The notes under the pieces were generated by a model, which was not told the origin of the DNA, made no database searches, and saw only the letters and a program-made list of their open reading frames with translations. Below, piece after piece: positions 1 to 11,060 of a stretch of DNA of 64,000 nucleotides. A program made the position numbers and the translations under genes. Each line of letters starts with the position of its first letter. Position 1 is the first letter of the stretch. This DNA comes from SG8-40 sp963792855 (GTDB taxonomy: Bacteria; Pseudomonadota; Gammaproteobacteria; Burkholderiales; Eutrophovitaceae), in NCBI GenBank assembly GCA_963792855.1, contig CAWBXZ010000013.1, positions 294,579 to 358,578 of the forward strand, written 5' to 3'.

Positions 1-1736
<1,736 letters not shown>

Positions 1737-1822
1737 GGCCGCTTTCGTTATGGCAGTGTGCAGTATTGCGCACGAAAAGGTGTTATTTTACCGACTGATG
1801 CATCATCTTGCAGCACAGCATT

Positions 1823-2644
1823 ATGCCCATGAACTGTACCGCCTTCTTCATTTCCGACCGCACCGGCATTACCGCAGAAATGCTCGGGCACAGCCTTCTT
1901 ACGCAGTTCGATGACGTTAAGTTTACTGAGGTTACAGTGCCTTTCGTCGATACCGAGGAAAAGGCATGGGAGACCGTTGCACGCATTAATCAGACCGGCC
2001 TCGCCGACGGCGCCCGGCCTCTGGTCTTCAGCACGCTGGTCAATACCGAGCTGTCCGCAATCGTACAACAGGCCGACTCGCTCTATCTGGACTGCTTTCA
2101 GGTATTCATTGCCCCGATGGAAGCCGAACTGGGCGTGAAGTCGTCCCACACGGTCGGCCGCTCGCACAGTGCGAGCAACAACAGATACTACAGCCGCATG
2201 GAAGCAGTGAACTACGCGCTCGCATCGGACGACGGCCAGTCAACGAAAGACCTGAAGATAGCCGACATCATCCTGGTTGGCGTGTCCCGCAGCGGCAAGA
2301 CGCCCACTTGCCTTTATCTCGGATTGCAGTACGGCATTCGCGCTGCCAATTACCCACTGATCCCCGAGGATTTCGAAGTCATGCAGCTGCCGGGTTCGCT
2401 GGATGGACTTCGCGACAAGCTGTTCGGCCTGACGATCCGGCCGGAGCGACTGCAGCGCATTCGTAATGAGAGGCGCCCGGGGAGCCGCTACGCATCACTG
2501 GAAAACTGCGAACACGAAGTGCGCGCCGCAGAAACACTCATGCGTCAGGAGAATATCCCCGTCCTCGACACAACCACGCGCTCCATTGAGGAACTCGCCA
2601 CTGTGATCCTCCATCAGGCCAACCTGAAGCGCAACATCTACTAA
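1823..2644 (+). CDS. ppsR: PEP synthase regulatory protein (bifunctional kinase / pyrophosphorylase)
   Basis: PpsR (DUF299 family) switches PEP synthase off by ADP-dependent phosphorylation of its regulatory threonine and on again by Pi-dependent dephosphorylation. The protein has about 273 residues, normal for the family, with the conserved N-terminal FFISDRTGITAE segment and the P-loop GVSRSGKT at residues 153-160. The frame is open back to a TTG at 1808, but homologues begin near the ATG at 1823 or the one at 1829; 1823 was chosen. Its target ppsA lies head-to-head next to it and carries the matching threonine-histidine motif. A 10-bp palindrome (TGATGCATCA, 1797-1806) sits in the shared intergenic region, and no convincing promoter was found there. 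Confidence 0.95.
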   Translation: MPMNCTAFFISDRTGITAEMLGHSLLTQFDDVKFTEVTVPFVDTEEKAWETVARINQTGLADGARPLVFSTLVNTELSAIVQQADSLYLDCFQVFIAPMEAELGVKSSHTVGRSHSASNNRYYSRMEAVNYALASDDGQSTKDLKIADIILVGVSRSGKTPTCLYLGLQYGIRAANYPLIPEDFEVMQLPGSLDGLRDKLFGLTIRPERLQRIRNERRPGSRYASLENCEHEVRAAETLMRQENIPVLDTTTRSIEELATVILHQANLKRNIY

Positions 2645-2672
2645 GGCCTGTTAACCCAACTTTGGTCGACGC

Positions 2673-2718
2673 GCCGGTGGCATTACTGCCTCACCGCCGG
2701 TCGTGCAGCCTTTTTTTT
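2673..2718 (+). terminator. Possible ppsR terminator
   Basis: In the convergent gap between ppsR and rnhB an imperfect stem (CCGG/GGCA pairing with TGCC/CCGG, 2674-2700) is followed, after ten bases, by a run of eight T at 2711-2718. The distance between stem and T-run is longer than in a canonical intrinsic terminator, so this is a weak call. Confidence 0.3.
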
Positions 2719-2732
2719 GTGCAAAACCCGTA

Positions 2733-3344
2733 TTAATCCGGCGCGCCTGTTCCGGCTTTCCCTTCCGCCTCGAGTATCGCCACACGGACCGGTCCGAAAC
2801 TGCGCCGGTGCACGGGACTGGCACCGTGGGTCTGCAAGGCCCGAATGTGCTCCCTGGTGGGATAACCCTTGTGCTTGTCGAAACCGTAGTCTGGATACTG
2901 CCGGTGCAATTGCAGCATGTGCGCATCACGCGAGACCTTCGCCAGGATCGAGGCAGCGGAGATCTCCGGAACCGATGCATCGCCTCTGACGATTGCCTGC
3001 GCCGGGTAAGCGAGTTCGGGACATCGATTGCCATCGATCAGCACCCGTGTTGGCGCGAGGCTGAGGGTTTCCACCGCTCGCTTCATCGCCAGCATGCTTG
3101 CCCAGAGAATGTTCAGGCGGTCCACTTCTTCGACACTGGCCGAGGCGACCGACCATGCGAGGGCGCGCGACTGAATGATCGCGGCAAGTTCTTCCCGCTG
3201 CCGCGCGGAGAGTTTCTTGGAATCCGTCAGTCCGTCGATTGGCCGCGCCGGATCGAGGATGACGCAGCCGGCAAACACAGCGCCCGCGAGCGGCCCGCGT
3301 CCGGCCTCGTCGACGCCGCAAGGCAGTTCAGCAGTGTTCGTCAC
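2733..3344 (-). CDS. rnhB: Ribonuclease HII
   Basis: RNase HII cleaves the RNA strand of RNA-DNA hybrids and starts removal of single ribonucleotides from DNA. The 203-residue protein has the N-terminal GVDEAGRGPLAG motif carrying the first catalytic Asp-Glu pair, the VLIDGN segment with the third acidic residue, and the SILAKVSRD region, all in the usual order. The start is the GTG at 3344, which overlaps the TGA of lpxB by four bases (GTGA), so translation is probably coupled. It is the last gene of the minus-strand envelope operon. The lpxB-rnhB pairing is common in proteobacteria. Confidence 0.96.
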   Translation of the reverse strand: MTNTAELPCGVDEAGRGPLAGAVFAGCVILDPARPIDGLTDSKKLSARQREELAAIIQSRALAWSVASASVEEVDRLNILWASMLAMKRAVETLSLAPTRVLIDGNRCPELAYPAQAIVRGDASVPEISAASILAKVSRDAHMLQLHRQYPDYGFDKHKGYPTREHIRALQTHGASPVHRRSFGPVRVAILEAEGKAGTGAPD

Positions 3345-4507
3345 CCGGCACCGTCGAGCAGCGGCACAATCGCGTCAACCGCACGCTCCGCGGTTCCCTG
3401 GCGCAGTTCCGCATGCATTGCCTGAAAGCGCTCCTGAAGGCGCGCGCGCAATCGCGGGTTTCGAAGCAGGTTGCAAACGGCCTGGGCGAGATTCTCGGGC
3501 AGCGCATCCTCTTGCAACAGTTCCGGAACGATGAACTCGCCGGCGATGATATTCGGAAGCCCGACGTAAGGCAGATAGGCTTTGCGCCGCATGATCCACG
3601 CCGATGCCGCCGGCATCGTGTAGGTGACGACCATGGCGCATTTCAACAAGGCTGCTTCCAGTGTCGCCGTGCCGGAGGCAACCAGGGCGGTGTCCGCCGC
3701 GATCATCGCCTCATGTGCGTGGCCAAAAAGAATGGTCAAAGGCAGTCCCTCCGCCTCCTGGCGGTAAAGAACGCCTTCGAAAATAAGCCGTGTTTCGCGG
3801 CTCACCAGTGGAACCAGAAAATGCACGTCTGGCACCTGCTCGCGGATCAGGAGCGCCGTCTCGATCATCAGTTTCGACATCTGCCTGACCTCGCTTTGAC
3901 GACTTCCCGGCAACAAGGCAACTACGCTTGCCTCTGGCGGAACCTTGAGCCGCTCTCGCGTGCCCCGATGGTCAGGATACTCGGGTAACTTGTCCGCCAG
4001 CGGATGGCCAACGTAAGCCACGGGAACACCCGCTCGCTCGTAAATCGGAACTTCGAACGGAAACAAGGCAAGCACCTTGTCCACGGCCCGCTTGATTTGG
4101 TGAATCCGCTCTCCGCGCCAGGCCCAGATCGACGGGCTGACGTAGTGAATGGTGGTAATCCCGGCGGATTTCAGGCTCTTCTCCAATGCCAGATTGAAAT
4201 CCGGTGCGTCGATGCCGATAAACACATCGGGACGTTCGCGCAGCAGGCGGTGCTTGAGTTCGCGGCGCAGGCGCAATAGTTTGGGCAGGCTACGCACCAC
4301 TTCGACATACCCGCGCACCGCCAACTGTTCCATCGGGTACCAGACATCGAGCCCCGCGGCCTGCATTTTCGGTCCGCCGATACCGAATGCGCTTATTCGC
4401 GGGAAACGCGCCTTGAGCGCTTGCAGCAAATGGCTTCCAAGCAGATCACCGGAAGCCTCGCCCGCCAGCATCGCGACACGCAACTCTCGAGGGGCGGATG
4501 TGCTCAC
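3341..4507 (-). CDS. lpxB: Lipid-A-disaccharide synthase
   Basis: LpxB joins UDP-2,3-diacylglucosamine and lipid X (2,3-diacylglucosamine-1-phosphate) into the lipid A disaccharide at the inner face of the cytoplasmic membrane. The 388-residue protein has the N-terminal AGEASGDLLG motif typical of this GT19 family, the central IGIDAPDFN motif and the C-terminal LLPGSRQSE and ASGTATLE segments. The start is the GTG at 4507, six bases after the lpxA stop. It lies between lpxA and rnhB in the lipid A operon, and its TGA overlaps the rnhB start. Confidence 0.97.
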   Translation of the reverse strand: MSTSAPRELRVAMLAGEASGDLLGSHLLQALKARFPRISAFGIGGPKMQAAGLDVWYPMEQLAVRGYVEVVRSLPKLLRLRRELKHRLLRERPDVFIGIDAPDFNLALEKSLKSAGITTIHYVSPSIWAWRGERIHQIKRAVDKVLALFPFEVPIYERAGVPVAYVGHPLADKLPEYPDHRGTRERLKVPPEASVVALLPGSRQSEVRQMSKLMIETALLIREQVPDVHFLVPLVSRETRLIFEGVLYRQEAEGLPLTILFGHAHEAMIAADTALVASGTATLEAALLKCAMVVTYTMPAASAWIMRRKAYLPYVGLPNIIAGEFIVPELLQEDALPENLAQAVCNLLRNPRLRARLQERFQAMHAELRQGTAERAVDAIVPLLDGAG

Positions 4508-4513
4508 ACCAGG

Positions 4514-5287
4514 TCAGCGAATAATGCTTCGCTGCGTAGTTGTCGCCAGAAAACCGGAAAGCAAACCCAGTTCCGCGCAGGTCTGCGCCTGTTGCTCGAT
4601 GGCCTGGCGCGCTTCATCCAGCTTCAACCCCGCCCTGTACAGGCTCTTGTAGGCACGGCGAATCTCCTTGATGACATCTGGCGAAAAGCCACGGCGTTTC
4701 AGTCCTTCGCTGTTAATGCCGTGCGGCACAGCGGTATTTCCCATTGCAATGACGAAAGGCGGGACGTCTGCCAAAACCACCGATCCGACACCGGTAATCG
4801 CGTGCGCCCCCACCCTGCAAAACTGGTGCACCCCGGTAAATCCGCCGAGGATCGCAAAATCGCCGATTTCGACATGCCCCGCCAGCTGAACGCAATTCGC
4901 GAGTATCGTGTCATTGCCCACCACGCAGTCGTGCGCCAGATGAACGTAAGCCATGATCCAGTTTCTGTCACCAAGGCGCGTATAGCCGAGATCCTGTGCA
5001 GTGCCTGTATTGAACGTGCAAAACTCACGAATAACATTGTCGTCGCCGATCTCGAGTCGGGTCGGCTCACCGGCGTATTTCTTGTCCTGTGGAACTTCAC
5101 CCAGCGATACGTGGTGAAAAATGCGGTTTCTACGCCCGATGCTCGTGCGCCCACTGATGATGACGTGCGCGCCAAGCGTGCTCCCTTCTCCGATCTCGAC
5201 GTGTTCCCCGATGATCGAATACGGACCGATCTGCACATCGTCAGCGAGCTTTGCACCCGCATGCACAATTGCAGTTTCGTGAATCAT
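4514..5287 (-). CDS. lpxA: Acyl-ACP:UDP-N-acetylglucosamine O-acyltransferase
   Basis: LpxA catalyses the first step of lipid A synthesis, moving a hydroxyacyl chain from ACP to UDP-GlcNAc. The protein is a left-handed beta-helix of hexapeptide repeats (for example VQIGPYSIIGEHVEIGEG) with the LAHDCVVGN segment that carries the catalytic histidine, followed by the C-terminal helical region. The start chosen is ATG 5287 (MIHETAIVHAG). It forms an ATGA overlap with the fabZ stop and gives 257 residues; a longer upstream extension of the frame is only the fabZ tail read out of frame. The gene is flanked by fabZ and lpxB, the canonical order. Confidence 0.97.
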   Translation of the reverse strand: MIHETAIVHAGAKLADDVQIGPYSIIGEHVEIGEGSTLGAHVIISGRTSIGRRNRIFHHVSLGEVPQDKKYAGEPTRLEIGDDNVIREFCTFNTGTAQDLGYTRLGDRNWIMAYVHLAHDCVVGNDTILANCVQLAGHVEIGDFAILGGFTGVHQFCRVGAHAITGVGSVVLADVPPFVIAMGNTAVPHGINSEGLKRRGFSPDVIKEIRRAYKSLYRAGLKLDEARQAIEQQAQTCAELGLLSGFLATTTQRSIIR

Positions 5288-5733
5288 ACGTTGCGCATCG
5301 TGCACATCAGTGACGCTTCCGACACCAGCTTCTCGTCCACGTAGGCCTGACCGGTAAATTTCCAGATTCCCCTGATGCTGCGCAGAATCTGCGCCTTGAT
5401 TATCAATTGGTCGCCAGGCGTCACGGGTTTCTTGAATCTCGCGTCGTCGATTCCTACGAAATAGAACACATTGCTATCGTCCCGGGTGATGTCAAACGTC
5501 TTGAAAGCCAACAACGCCGACGCCTGGGCCATTGCCTCAACAATCAACACGCCCGGCATCACCGCGAAGTTGGGAAAATGGCCGTTGAAAAACGGCTCGT
5601 TCACGGTCACGTTCTTTAGCGCAACAAGTTCCTTGCCCGGATCGCAGGACACCACGCGATCAAGCAACAGGAACGGGTAGCGGTGCGGAAGCAAGCGCAT
5701 GATCTCCTGAATGTCCATCTTGTCGTCTGCCAT
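5284..5733 (-). CDS. fabZ: 3-hydroxyacyl-ACP dehydratase FabZ
   Basis: FabZ removes water from 3-hydroxyacyl-ACP in fatty acid elongation and competes with LpxA/LpxD for the hydroxyacyl-ACP pool, which is why it sits in the lipid A operon. The hotdog-fold protein has the catalytic histidine in PHRYPFLLLD and the glutamate in GVLIVEAMAQ. The start is set at the second of two tandem ATGs (5733), which leaves a short spacing from the upstream AAGG and gives 149 residues. The frame runs further back to 5844, but that part overlaps lpxD and has no family similarity. The stop overlaps the lpxA start by four bases. Confidence 0.96.
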   Translation of the reverse strand: MADDKMDIQEIMRLLPHRYPFLLLDRVVSCDPGKELVALKNVTVNEPFFNGHFPNFAVMPGVLIVEAMAQASALLAFKTFDITRDDSNVFYFVGIDDARFKKPVTPGDQLIIKAQILRSIRGIWKFTGQAYVDEKLVSEASLMCTMRNV

Positions 5734-5761
5734 CATCCCTTCCCTGTTGTGCCTCGTCGCG

Positions 5762-6805
5762 TCACTGTTTACCACCCTCGCCGTCGTTTTCCAAAGCCCG
5801 GATGCGATCGCGCAGTTCCCTGAGCTGCCGGACCAGCGAAGCATTTATGGACCACTCCCGATGCCCGGTCATGGGAAAGACGGCAGTGTACTTGCCTGGC
5901 TTGTGAATGGATTTCGGAACCAGCGTCCCTCCTGAAATCTCCACGTTGTCCACAATCTCGATATGGCCGTGAATCATCGCCGCTCCGCCAATCCGGCAGT
6001 AGCGCCCGATGAGCGCGCTGCCGGCGATACCAACGCATCCGGCAATGGCCGTGTGCGCTCCGATGCGGCAGTTGTGACCTATCTGGACCTGGTTATCCAA
6101 CTTCACATCGTCTTCGATGACCGTATCTTCGAGCGCGCCTCGGTCAATGGTCGTGTTCGCACCAATCTCCACGTCCGCCCCTATCACCACCCGGCCGATC
6201 TGCGGGATCTTCAACCAGCGTCCTTCATCCATCGCCATGCCGAATCCGTCGGCGCCAATGACTGCCCCCGAATGAACGATGCCACGCTCGCCGATGATGC
6301 ATTCGTCGTAGAAAGTCACGTTGGCATGAAGCAGCGTGCCAGCGCCGATTCGCGTATTCCGGCCAACATAGCTGCCCGCTCCGATCCGTGCACCCGCTCC
6401 AATCTCGGCCCCGTCATCGATGACAGCGCCTGGACCAACACTCACTCCCTCGCCCAGGCGTGCCGTCGCAGAAACGCTCGCGCGTTCGTGCACGCCGGTT
6501 GCGCGACCTTCCTGAGGATTAAGCAACGCGCATACCTTTGCGTAATAAGCGTAGGGGTTGTCGCTGACGATACGGGCAATGGTGGTCGCATCGCTCAGGT
6601 CCGGTCCGACAATGACCGCACTGGCGCGGGTCTTGTCGAGTTCGCGCTGATAGCGCGCGTTGGCGACGAAGGTGATGTCCCCCGCTTGAGCCGAACCCAG
6701 GGGAGCAATTTGTGAAACCTGCGTCGATGCGCCGCCGACAACCTCGCCGCCGAACCGGCTGGCAAGCTCCGAAAGCGAATACGACTTGCGAGAACGCGAG
6801 GTCAT
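5762..6805 (-). CDS. lpxD: UDP-3-O-(3-hydroxyacyl)glucosamine N-acyltransferase
   Basis: LpxD performs the third step of lipid A synthesis, adding the N-linked hydroxyacyl chain. The 347-residue protein has an N-terminal uridine-binding domain (about 1-105), a long hexapeptide-repeat beta-helix, and the QVQIGHNCRIGAHTAIAG stretch that holds the catalytic histidine region. A C-terminal helix (VRQLRELRDRIRALEN) looks like a short coiled coil. The start is ATG 6805. It lies in the order skp-lpxD-fabZ-lpxA. Confidence 0.97.
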   Translation of the reverse strand: MTSRSRKSYSLSELASRFGGEVVGGASTQVSQIAPLGSAQAGDITFVANARYQRELDKTRASAVIVGPDLSDATTIARIVSDNPYAYYAKVCALLNPQEGRATGVHERASVSATARLGEGVSVGPGAVIDDGAEIGAGARIGAGSYVGRNTRIGAGTLLHANVTFYDECIIGERGIVHSGAVIGADGFGMAMDEGRWLKIPQIGRVVIGADVEIGANTTIDRGALEDTVIEDDVKLDNQVQIGHNCRIGAHTAIAGCVGIAGSALIGRYCRIGGAAMIHGHIEIVDNVEISGGTLVPKSIHKPGKYTAVFPMTGHREWSINASLVRQLRELRDRIRALENDGEGGKQ

Positions 6806-6862
6806 TGTGACCGCTTTGCCTAACGCCGGAGTAAGCGGGCGTTCTTTTCAAACAACAGCTTG

Positions 6863-7384
6863 CTACTTGTCCGCAAGCGCCTTGATCACCTTTTCAGTAA
6901 TGTCCAGCCTGGGGCTGCGGTAAACCGCTTCTTGCAGAATCAGGTCGTACTTCTCTTTTTCCGCGATCTCCTTGATGACCAGGTTTGCACTCTGCAATAC
7001 CGCTGCGAGTTCCTCGTTCTTGCGAAGATTCAGCTCTTCGCGGAATTCGCGTTCCAGCCTCTGTCGTTCACGCGACAGCCGCCCCAGTTCCGTTTCGCGG
7101 TCCCGCCGCTGCGATGCGCTCATCGTCATGCCTTCTTTCTCGAGTTGCGCCTGAATCGCACGCGCTTCCTCACCGAGTTTCTTGATTTCCTCCTCGCGCG
7201 GCGCAAACTCCTTTTCCAGCTTCTTCAACGCCCGGACAGCGGGAGCGGCTTCGCGGAACACCCGCTCCGTGCTGACAAATCCAATCTTGATTTCCTGCGC
7301 AACCGCTACAAGGCTATTCGCGAAAAAAAACAGCGTCGCAAAAGCCAGCAACAACGTTCTCACAGTCAATGTCTCCTTAAGCAT
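6863..7384 (-). CDS. skp: Periplasmic chaperone Skp/OmpH
   Basis: Skp keeps outer-membrane proteins unfolded in the periplasm on their way to the Bam complex. The start chosen is the ATG at 7384 (MLKETLTVRTLLL). It begins a signal peptide ending at about VAVA-QE and leaves 173 residues; the upstream extension of the frame overlaps the bamA-skp gap and has no signal character. The mature part opens with the conserved KIGFVSTERVF and is then a long charged coiled coil (about residues 50-130), as in known Skp. bamA lies immediately upstream and lpxD downstream. Confidence 0.94.
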   Translation of the reverse strand: MLKETLTVRTLLLAFATLFFFANSLVAVAQEIKIGFVSTERVFREAAPAVRALKKLEKEFAPREEEIKKLGEEARAIQAQLEKEGMTMSASQRRDRETELGRLSRERQRLEREFREELNLRKNEELAAVLQSANLVIKEIAEKEKYDLILQEAVYRSPRLDITEKVIKALADK

Positions 7385-7412
7385 GTGTAAATGGCCCCGG
7401 CTTTCCCGCGTT

Positions 7413-9686
7413 TCAGAACATGCTGCCAAGTGTGAACTGAATCCGCTCCGTATCGTCCTCCGGCTGGTCGTTTAGCGGCCAGGCAAAACTTATGCGAAGC
7501 GGGCCAACCGGTGAAAACCAACTGAAAGCCAGCCCGGTTGAATACCGGATCTCGGAAAATATGTAGTCATAAGTCTCACCTACCATACCGCCATCCACGA
7601 AAGCCGCCAGCCTCGCTGACCGGTCCTTGTCCATGCCGGGGATCGGGAACAGCAACTCCATCGTTCCGATCACCTGACGTGATCCGCCAAGCGCATCGCC
7701 GTTCAAATCCTTGGGCCCCAGTGTCGCCGTGGCATAACCTCTGACCGTATTGACGCCGCCGGCATAGAAATTCTTGTAGAAAGGCAAAGACTGGTTGTCG
7801 TAACCGTCAGCGTACCCGACCCTTGCTTCCGTGAGCACCGTGAATTTCTTCGACAGCGGATAATACCATTGAAGCTGATATGTCAACCTGTAATAGGACA
7901 AATCACCGAGCGGAACGCTGACTTCTCCGTTGAGGCGTTGAATGGTGCCGGAAGTCGTATAGATTACGCTGTCACGCTTGTCGCGCGACCAGCCCACCGT
8001 CAGCGGATACGCATCGGTGATGTCACCGAATTCGTTTACGAAGTCGATGTAGCGCGGCGGACTTTCGTCGAACACGCCGATTTCCGTCTTTTCGTAGGCC
8101 AATCCATAGTTGATTCGATCGAACTCGGTTACGGGCACGCCGAAGCGAACGCCGAGACCGGTGGTATTGGTCGTGTACGGTGCTACATCAAGGCTTGACG
8201 AATCAAGGTCGCGCCGGTAAAGATCGAAGCCCCTGCTCACTCCGTCGTCGGTGTAATACGGGTTGTTGTAGGCCAACGCGTAGATTTGGTTAACGCTACC
8301 GGAGTTGATCGTAAACGACAGCGCATTCCCGGTACCCATGATGTTCTGCTGCGCCAGGGATGCGGTGACGACGACGTTTTCAGTCGTCGAATACCCAATG
8401 CCGAAATTCAGGCTGCCGGTGGAACGCTCACTCACCTTGATATTGACATCTACCTGGTCGGAGGTGCCAGGCACCGGAGGCGTGTCGATCTGAACCTCGG
8501 AAAAGAATCCCAGGCCGTCGACCCGCTGGCGCGACCGGTTCAGCTTCTTCGTCGAGTACCATGCACTCTCGAGCTGACGTAATTCACGGCGAATGACTTC
8601 GTCGCGCGTGGATACGTTTCCCGAGATGTTGATGCGCCGAACGTAAACACGCCTTCCGGGGTCAACGTACAAAGTAAATGCCACTTCCCTGTTTTCCCGA
8701 TCGAGTTCCGGCACCGCGTTGACCGCCGCAAATGCGTAGCCCTCGTCACCCAGGCGGTCGGATATCAACTTGGTTGTCTCTGTCAGATCTTCTCTGGAAA
8801 AGACTTCGCCGGGGACGACTTTGACCATTGCGTTCAATTCCTCGGCGGGAACAACCAGATCGCCGGCGAGCGCAATGCTCTTTATCGTGTATCTATCGCC
8901 TTCTGTCACATTGATGGTGATGTAGATGTTCTCTTTGTCCGGCGATATCGAAACCTGTGTCGAGAGGATGGAAAACTCGATATACCCTCGATTCAGGTAA
9001 TACGTGCGCAAGCTCTCCAGGTCGGCCTGGAGTTTCGGCTTTGAGTACTGGTCGGAATCGGTGTACCAGGTCATCAGGCCCGGGGTGGTGAGAGTGAACT
9101 CGTCGAGCAAGGTCGCATCATCGAAGATCTCGTTGCCGACGAAGTTGATCTCCCTGATCTTGGCTACTCGCCCTTCGAAAATCGAGAAGCTGAGCGCGAC
9201 CCGGTTACGCTCCAGAGGCGTAACCGTCGTTTCAACCTCGACACCGTACCTGCCAGCGCTGATGTACTGGCTCTTGATCTCCTGCTCTGCCTTGTTGAGC
9301 AGGGCACGGTCGAATATCCGTGATTCCTTAAGGCCTACCTGGCGCAGGCCTTCTTCGAGTTGCTTTGCGGGAAACTGTTTCGAACCGCTGACCTTGATAT
9401 CTGCAATGGCAGGCCGCTCCTGGACAATCACGACTAGCACGTTACCGCTTCTGTCCAGGCGCACGTCATTGAAGAAACCGGTCTCGAACAGCGCCTTGAT
9501 CGCCTCGCTGGCTCGCGCCTTGTCCATCGTCTCGCCCACCTTGACCGGAAGATAGGTGAACACCGTTCCGGCGTCGGTGCGCTGGATACCCTCGACCCGG
9601 ATGTCTTCGACCACGAATGGGTCAAAGGCATAAACGGGTCCCGCAAGGATGAACGCCCACAGGATGAGGGCCAAGGCACGCTTCAT
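7413..9686 (-). CDS. bamA: Outer-membrane protein assembly factor BamA
   Basis: BamA is the core of the outer-membrane beta-barrel insertion machine. The 757-residue precursor has a signal peptide (cleavage near VYA-FDPF), five POTRA repeats over about residues 22-420, and a 16-strand barrel. The barrel carries the lid-loop motif VRGY near residue 640 and ends in the aromatic signature QFTLGSMF. It lies between rseP and skp, the standard betaproteobacterial arrangement. The other Bam component seen here, bamB, is in the second block at 28,388. Confidence 0.97.
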   Translation of the reverse strand: MKRALALILWAFILAGPVYAFDPFVVEDIRVEGIQRTDAGTVFTYLPVKVGETMDKARASEAIKALFETGFFNDVRLDRSGNVLVVIVQERPAIADIKVSGSKQFPAKQLEEGLRQVGLKESRIFDRALLNKAEQEIKSQYISAGRYGVEVETTVTPLERNRVALSFSIFEGRVAKIREINFVGNEIFDDATLLDEFTLTTPGLMTWYTDSDQYSKPKLQADLESLRTYYLNRGYIEFSILSTQVSISPDKENIYITINVTEGDRYTIKSIALAGDLVVPAEELNAMVKVVPGEVFSREDLTETTKLISDRLGDEGYAFAAVNAVPELDRENREVAFTLYVDPGRRVYVRRINISGNVSTRDEVIRRELRQLESAWYSTKKLNRSRQRVDGLGFFSEVQIDTPPVPGTSDQVDVNIKVSERSTGSLNFGIGYSTTENVVVTASLAQQNIMGTGNALSFTINSGSVNQIYALAYNNPYYTDDGVSRGFDLYRRDLDSSSLDVAPYTTNTTGLGVRFGVPVTEFDRINYGLAYEKTEIGVFDESPPRYIDFVNEFGDITDAYPLTVGWSRDKRDSVIYTTSGTIQRLNGEVSVPLGDLSYYRLTYQLQWYYPLSKKFTVLTEARVGYADGYDNQSLPFYKNFYAGGVNTVRGYATATLGPKDLNGDALGGSRQVIGTMELLFPIPGMDKDRSARLAAFVDGGMVGETYDYIFSEIRYSTGLAFSWFSPVGPLRISFAWPLNDQPEDDTERIQFTLGSMF

Positions 9687-9695
9687 TTTTCTCTG

Positions 9696-11060
9696 TCAAC
9701 CGGAGGCCAGCCGGCCCAGATCGTTATAAATTGCAAATGCCATCAGTGTAAACAACAGCACAAGTCCGACACGCTGGCCCAACTCCAGAGCGCGTTCCGA
9801 AACGGGACTCCCCTTTCCGATCTCGACCAGGTAGTACATCAGGTGCCCGCCATCGAGCACCGGCACGGGTAACAGATTGAGCACACCGAGGCTGATGCTG
9901 ATCAGCGCGAGGAAGTTGAGGTAGGCGAGCCAACCCACTTTCGCCGATTGCCCCGCGTAGTCGGCGATGGTAATCGGGCCGGACAGATTCTTCAGTGAAA
10001 CGTCTCCCACGATCATGCGTCCCAGCATACGCAAGGTAAAAACCGACACCTCGGACATCTTCAGCGTGGCGCGGTAGAGGGCCTCGCCAACCGGATAACG
10101 CACCTGGACCAGCAGGCGTTCCAGCCGTTGCTCGTCGATCTGCGGGCCGGCACCGATTCTGCCGATCGTCGTGTCGCCGTCGGTGACCGAGTCCGTTACC
10201 ACCGTTATCCTGACCGGCACGCCGTCGCGCAATACGTCAAATGCGAGCGCTTGCCCGGGCGCTGCCCGGACCGCCTCGACGACCTCTGACCATTGCAGCA
10301 CCGGTTTGTCAGCGACTGCTTCTATCACATCGCCACTGCGAAGGCCGTCCCGACTCGCCGGGTCGCCCTCAAGAACATCACCGATCACCGGGGCGATCGG
10401 CGCGTCAAAGCCGACAATGCCGATCTCTTTCAGCAATCCGGCGTCGAGTTCTTCCGGGCCAATCCCGCTCAGGTCGAGACTGACGAAACGCATCTGGTCC
10501 TGTTCATTGAGAATTTCGAGCCTGACGACGTTCTTCTGCACCGCGTGGTCGAGCAGTTCCCATCGAAGCGCTTGCCATGTTTCGACAGGCACCTCGTTAA
10601 CCTTGAGAATGAGATCACCAGAGTGCAATTGCGCGGTCGCTGCCGGCGTGTTCGCCGGCGGCTCACCCAGAACCGGCTTCAAACCGGGCACACCCGAAAC
10701 AAACAGTATCCAGTAGAGCAGAATCGCCAGGAGAAAGTTGGCAATCGGTCCGGCCGCAACGATGGCGATGCGGCGCCACACCGACTGGCGGTTGAACGCG
10801 CGGTGCCGTTCTGCCGGATCGACCTCGCCTTCCCGCTCGTCCAGCATCTTGACGTAACCGCCAAACGGGAATGCGGCCAGAACCCACTCGGTTTGGTCAC
10901 GGCCGAATCGCTTTTTCAGCAACGGCATCCCGAACCCGACGGAGAAGCGCAGAACCTTGACGCCAGCCAGCCTGGCAACCAGGTAGTGCCCGAACTCGTG
11001 GAAAACGATCAGAATGCCGAGCGCCAGAACGAAAGCGGCCAGAGTAGAAACCAGCTCCAT
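9696..11060 (-). CDS. rseP: RIP metalloprotease RseP (site-2 protease)
   Basis: RseP cuts anti-sigma factors within the inner membrane, the second step of the sigma-E envelope stress response, and clears remnant signal peptides. The 454-residue protein has the zinc-binding FHEFGHY motif in the first membrane segment, a PDZ region in the middle (around residues 120-310), and the C-terminal NLLPVPVLDGGH motif that supplies the third zinc ligand. The ATG at 11060 shares its A with the dxr stop (TGATG). The location upstream of bamA links stress sensing to barrel assembly. Confidence 0.96.
   Translation of the reverse strand: MELVSTLAAFVLALGILIVFHEFGHYLVARLAGVKVLRFSVGFGMPLLKKRFGRDQTEWVLAAFPFGGYVKMLDEREGEVDPAERHRAFNRQSVWRRIAIVAAGPIANFLLAILLYWILFVSGVPGLKPVLGEPPANTPAATAQLHSGDLILKVNEVPVETWQALRWELLDHAVQKNVVRLEILNEQDQMRFVSLDLSGIGPEELDAGLLKEIGIVGFDAPIAPVIGDVLEGDPASRDGLRSGDVIEAVADKPVLQWSEVVEAVRAAPGQALAFDVLRDGVPVRITVVTDSVTDGDTTIGRIGAGPQIDEQRLERLLVQVRYPVGEALYRATLKMSEVSVFTLRMLGRMIVGDVSLKNLSGPITIADYAGQSAKVGWLAYLNFLALISISLGVLNLLPVPVLDGGHLMYYLVEIGKGSPVSERALELGQRVGLVLLFTLMAFAIYNDLGRLASG

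Noticed and set aside
1737..1822. Paired promoters between ppsA and ppsR
   Set aside because: TAAAAT on the ppsA side has only a 3/6 match at -35, and nothing convincing was found for ppsR, so no promoter is annotated.
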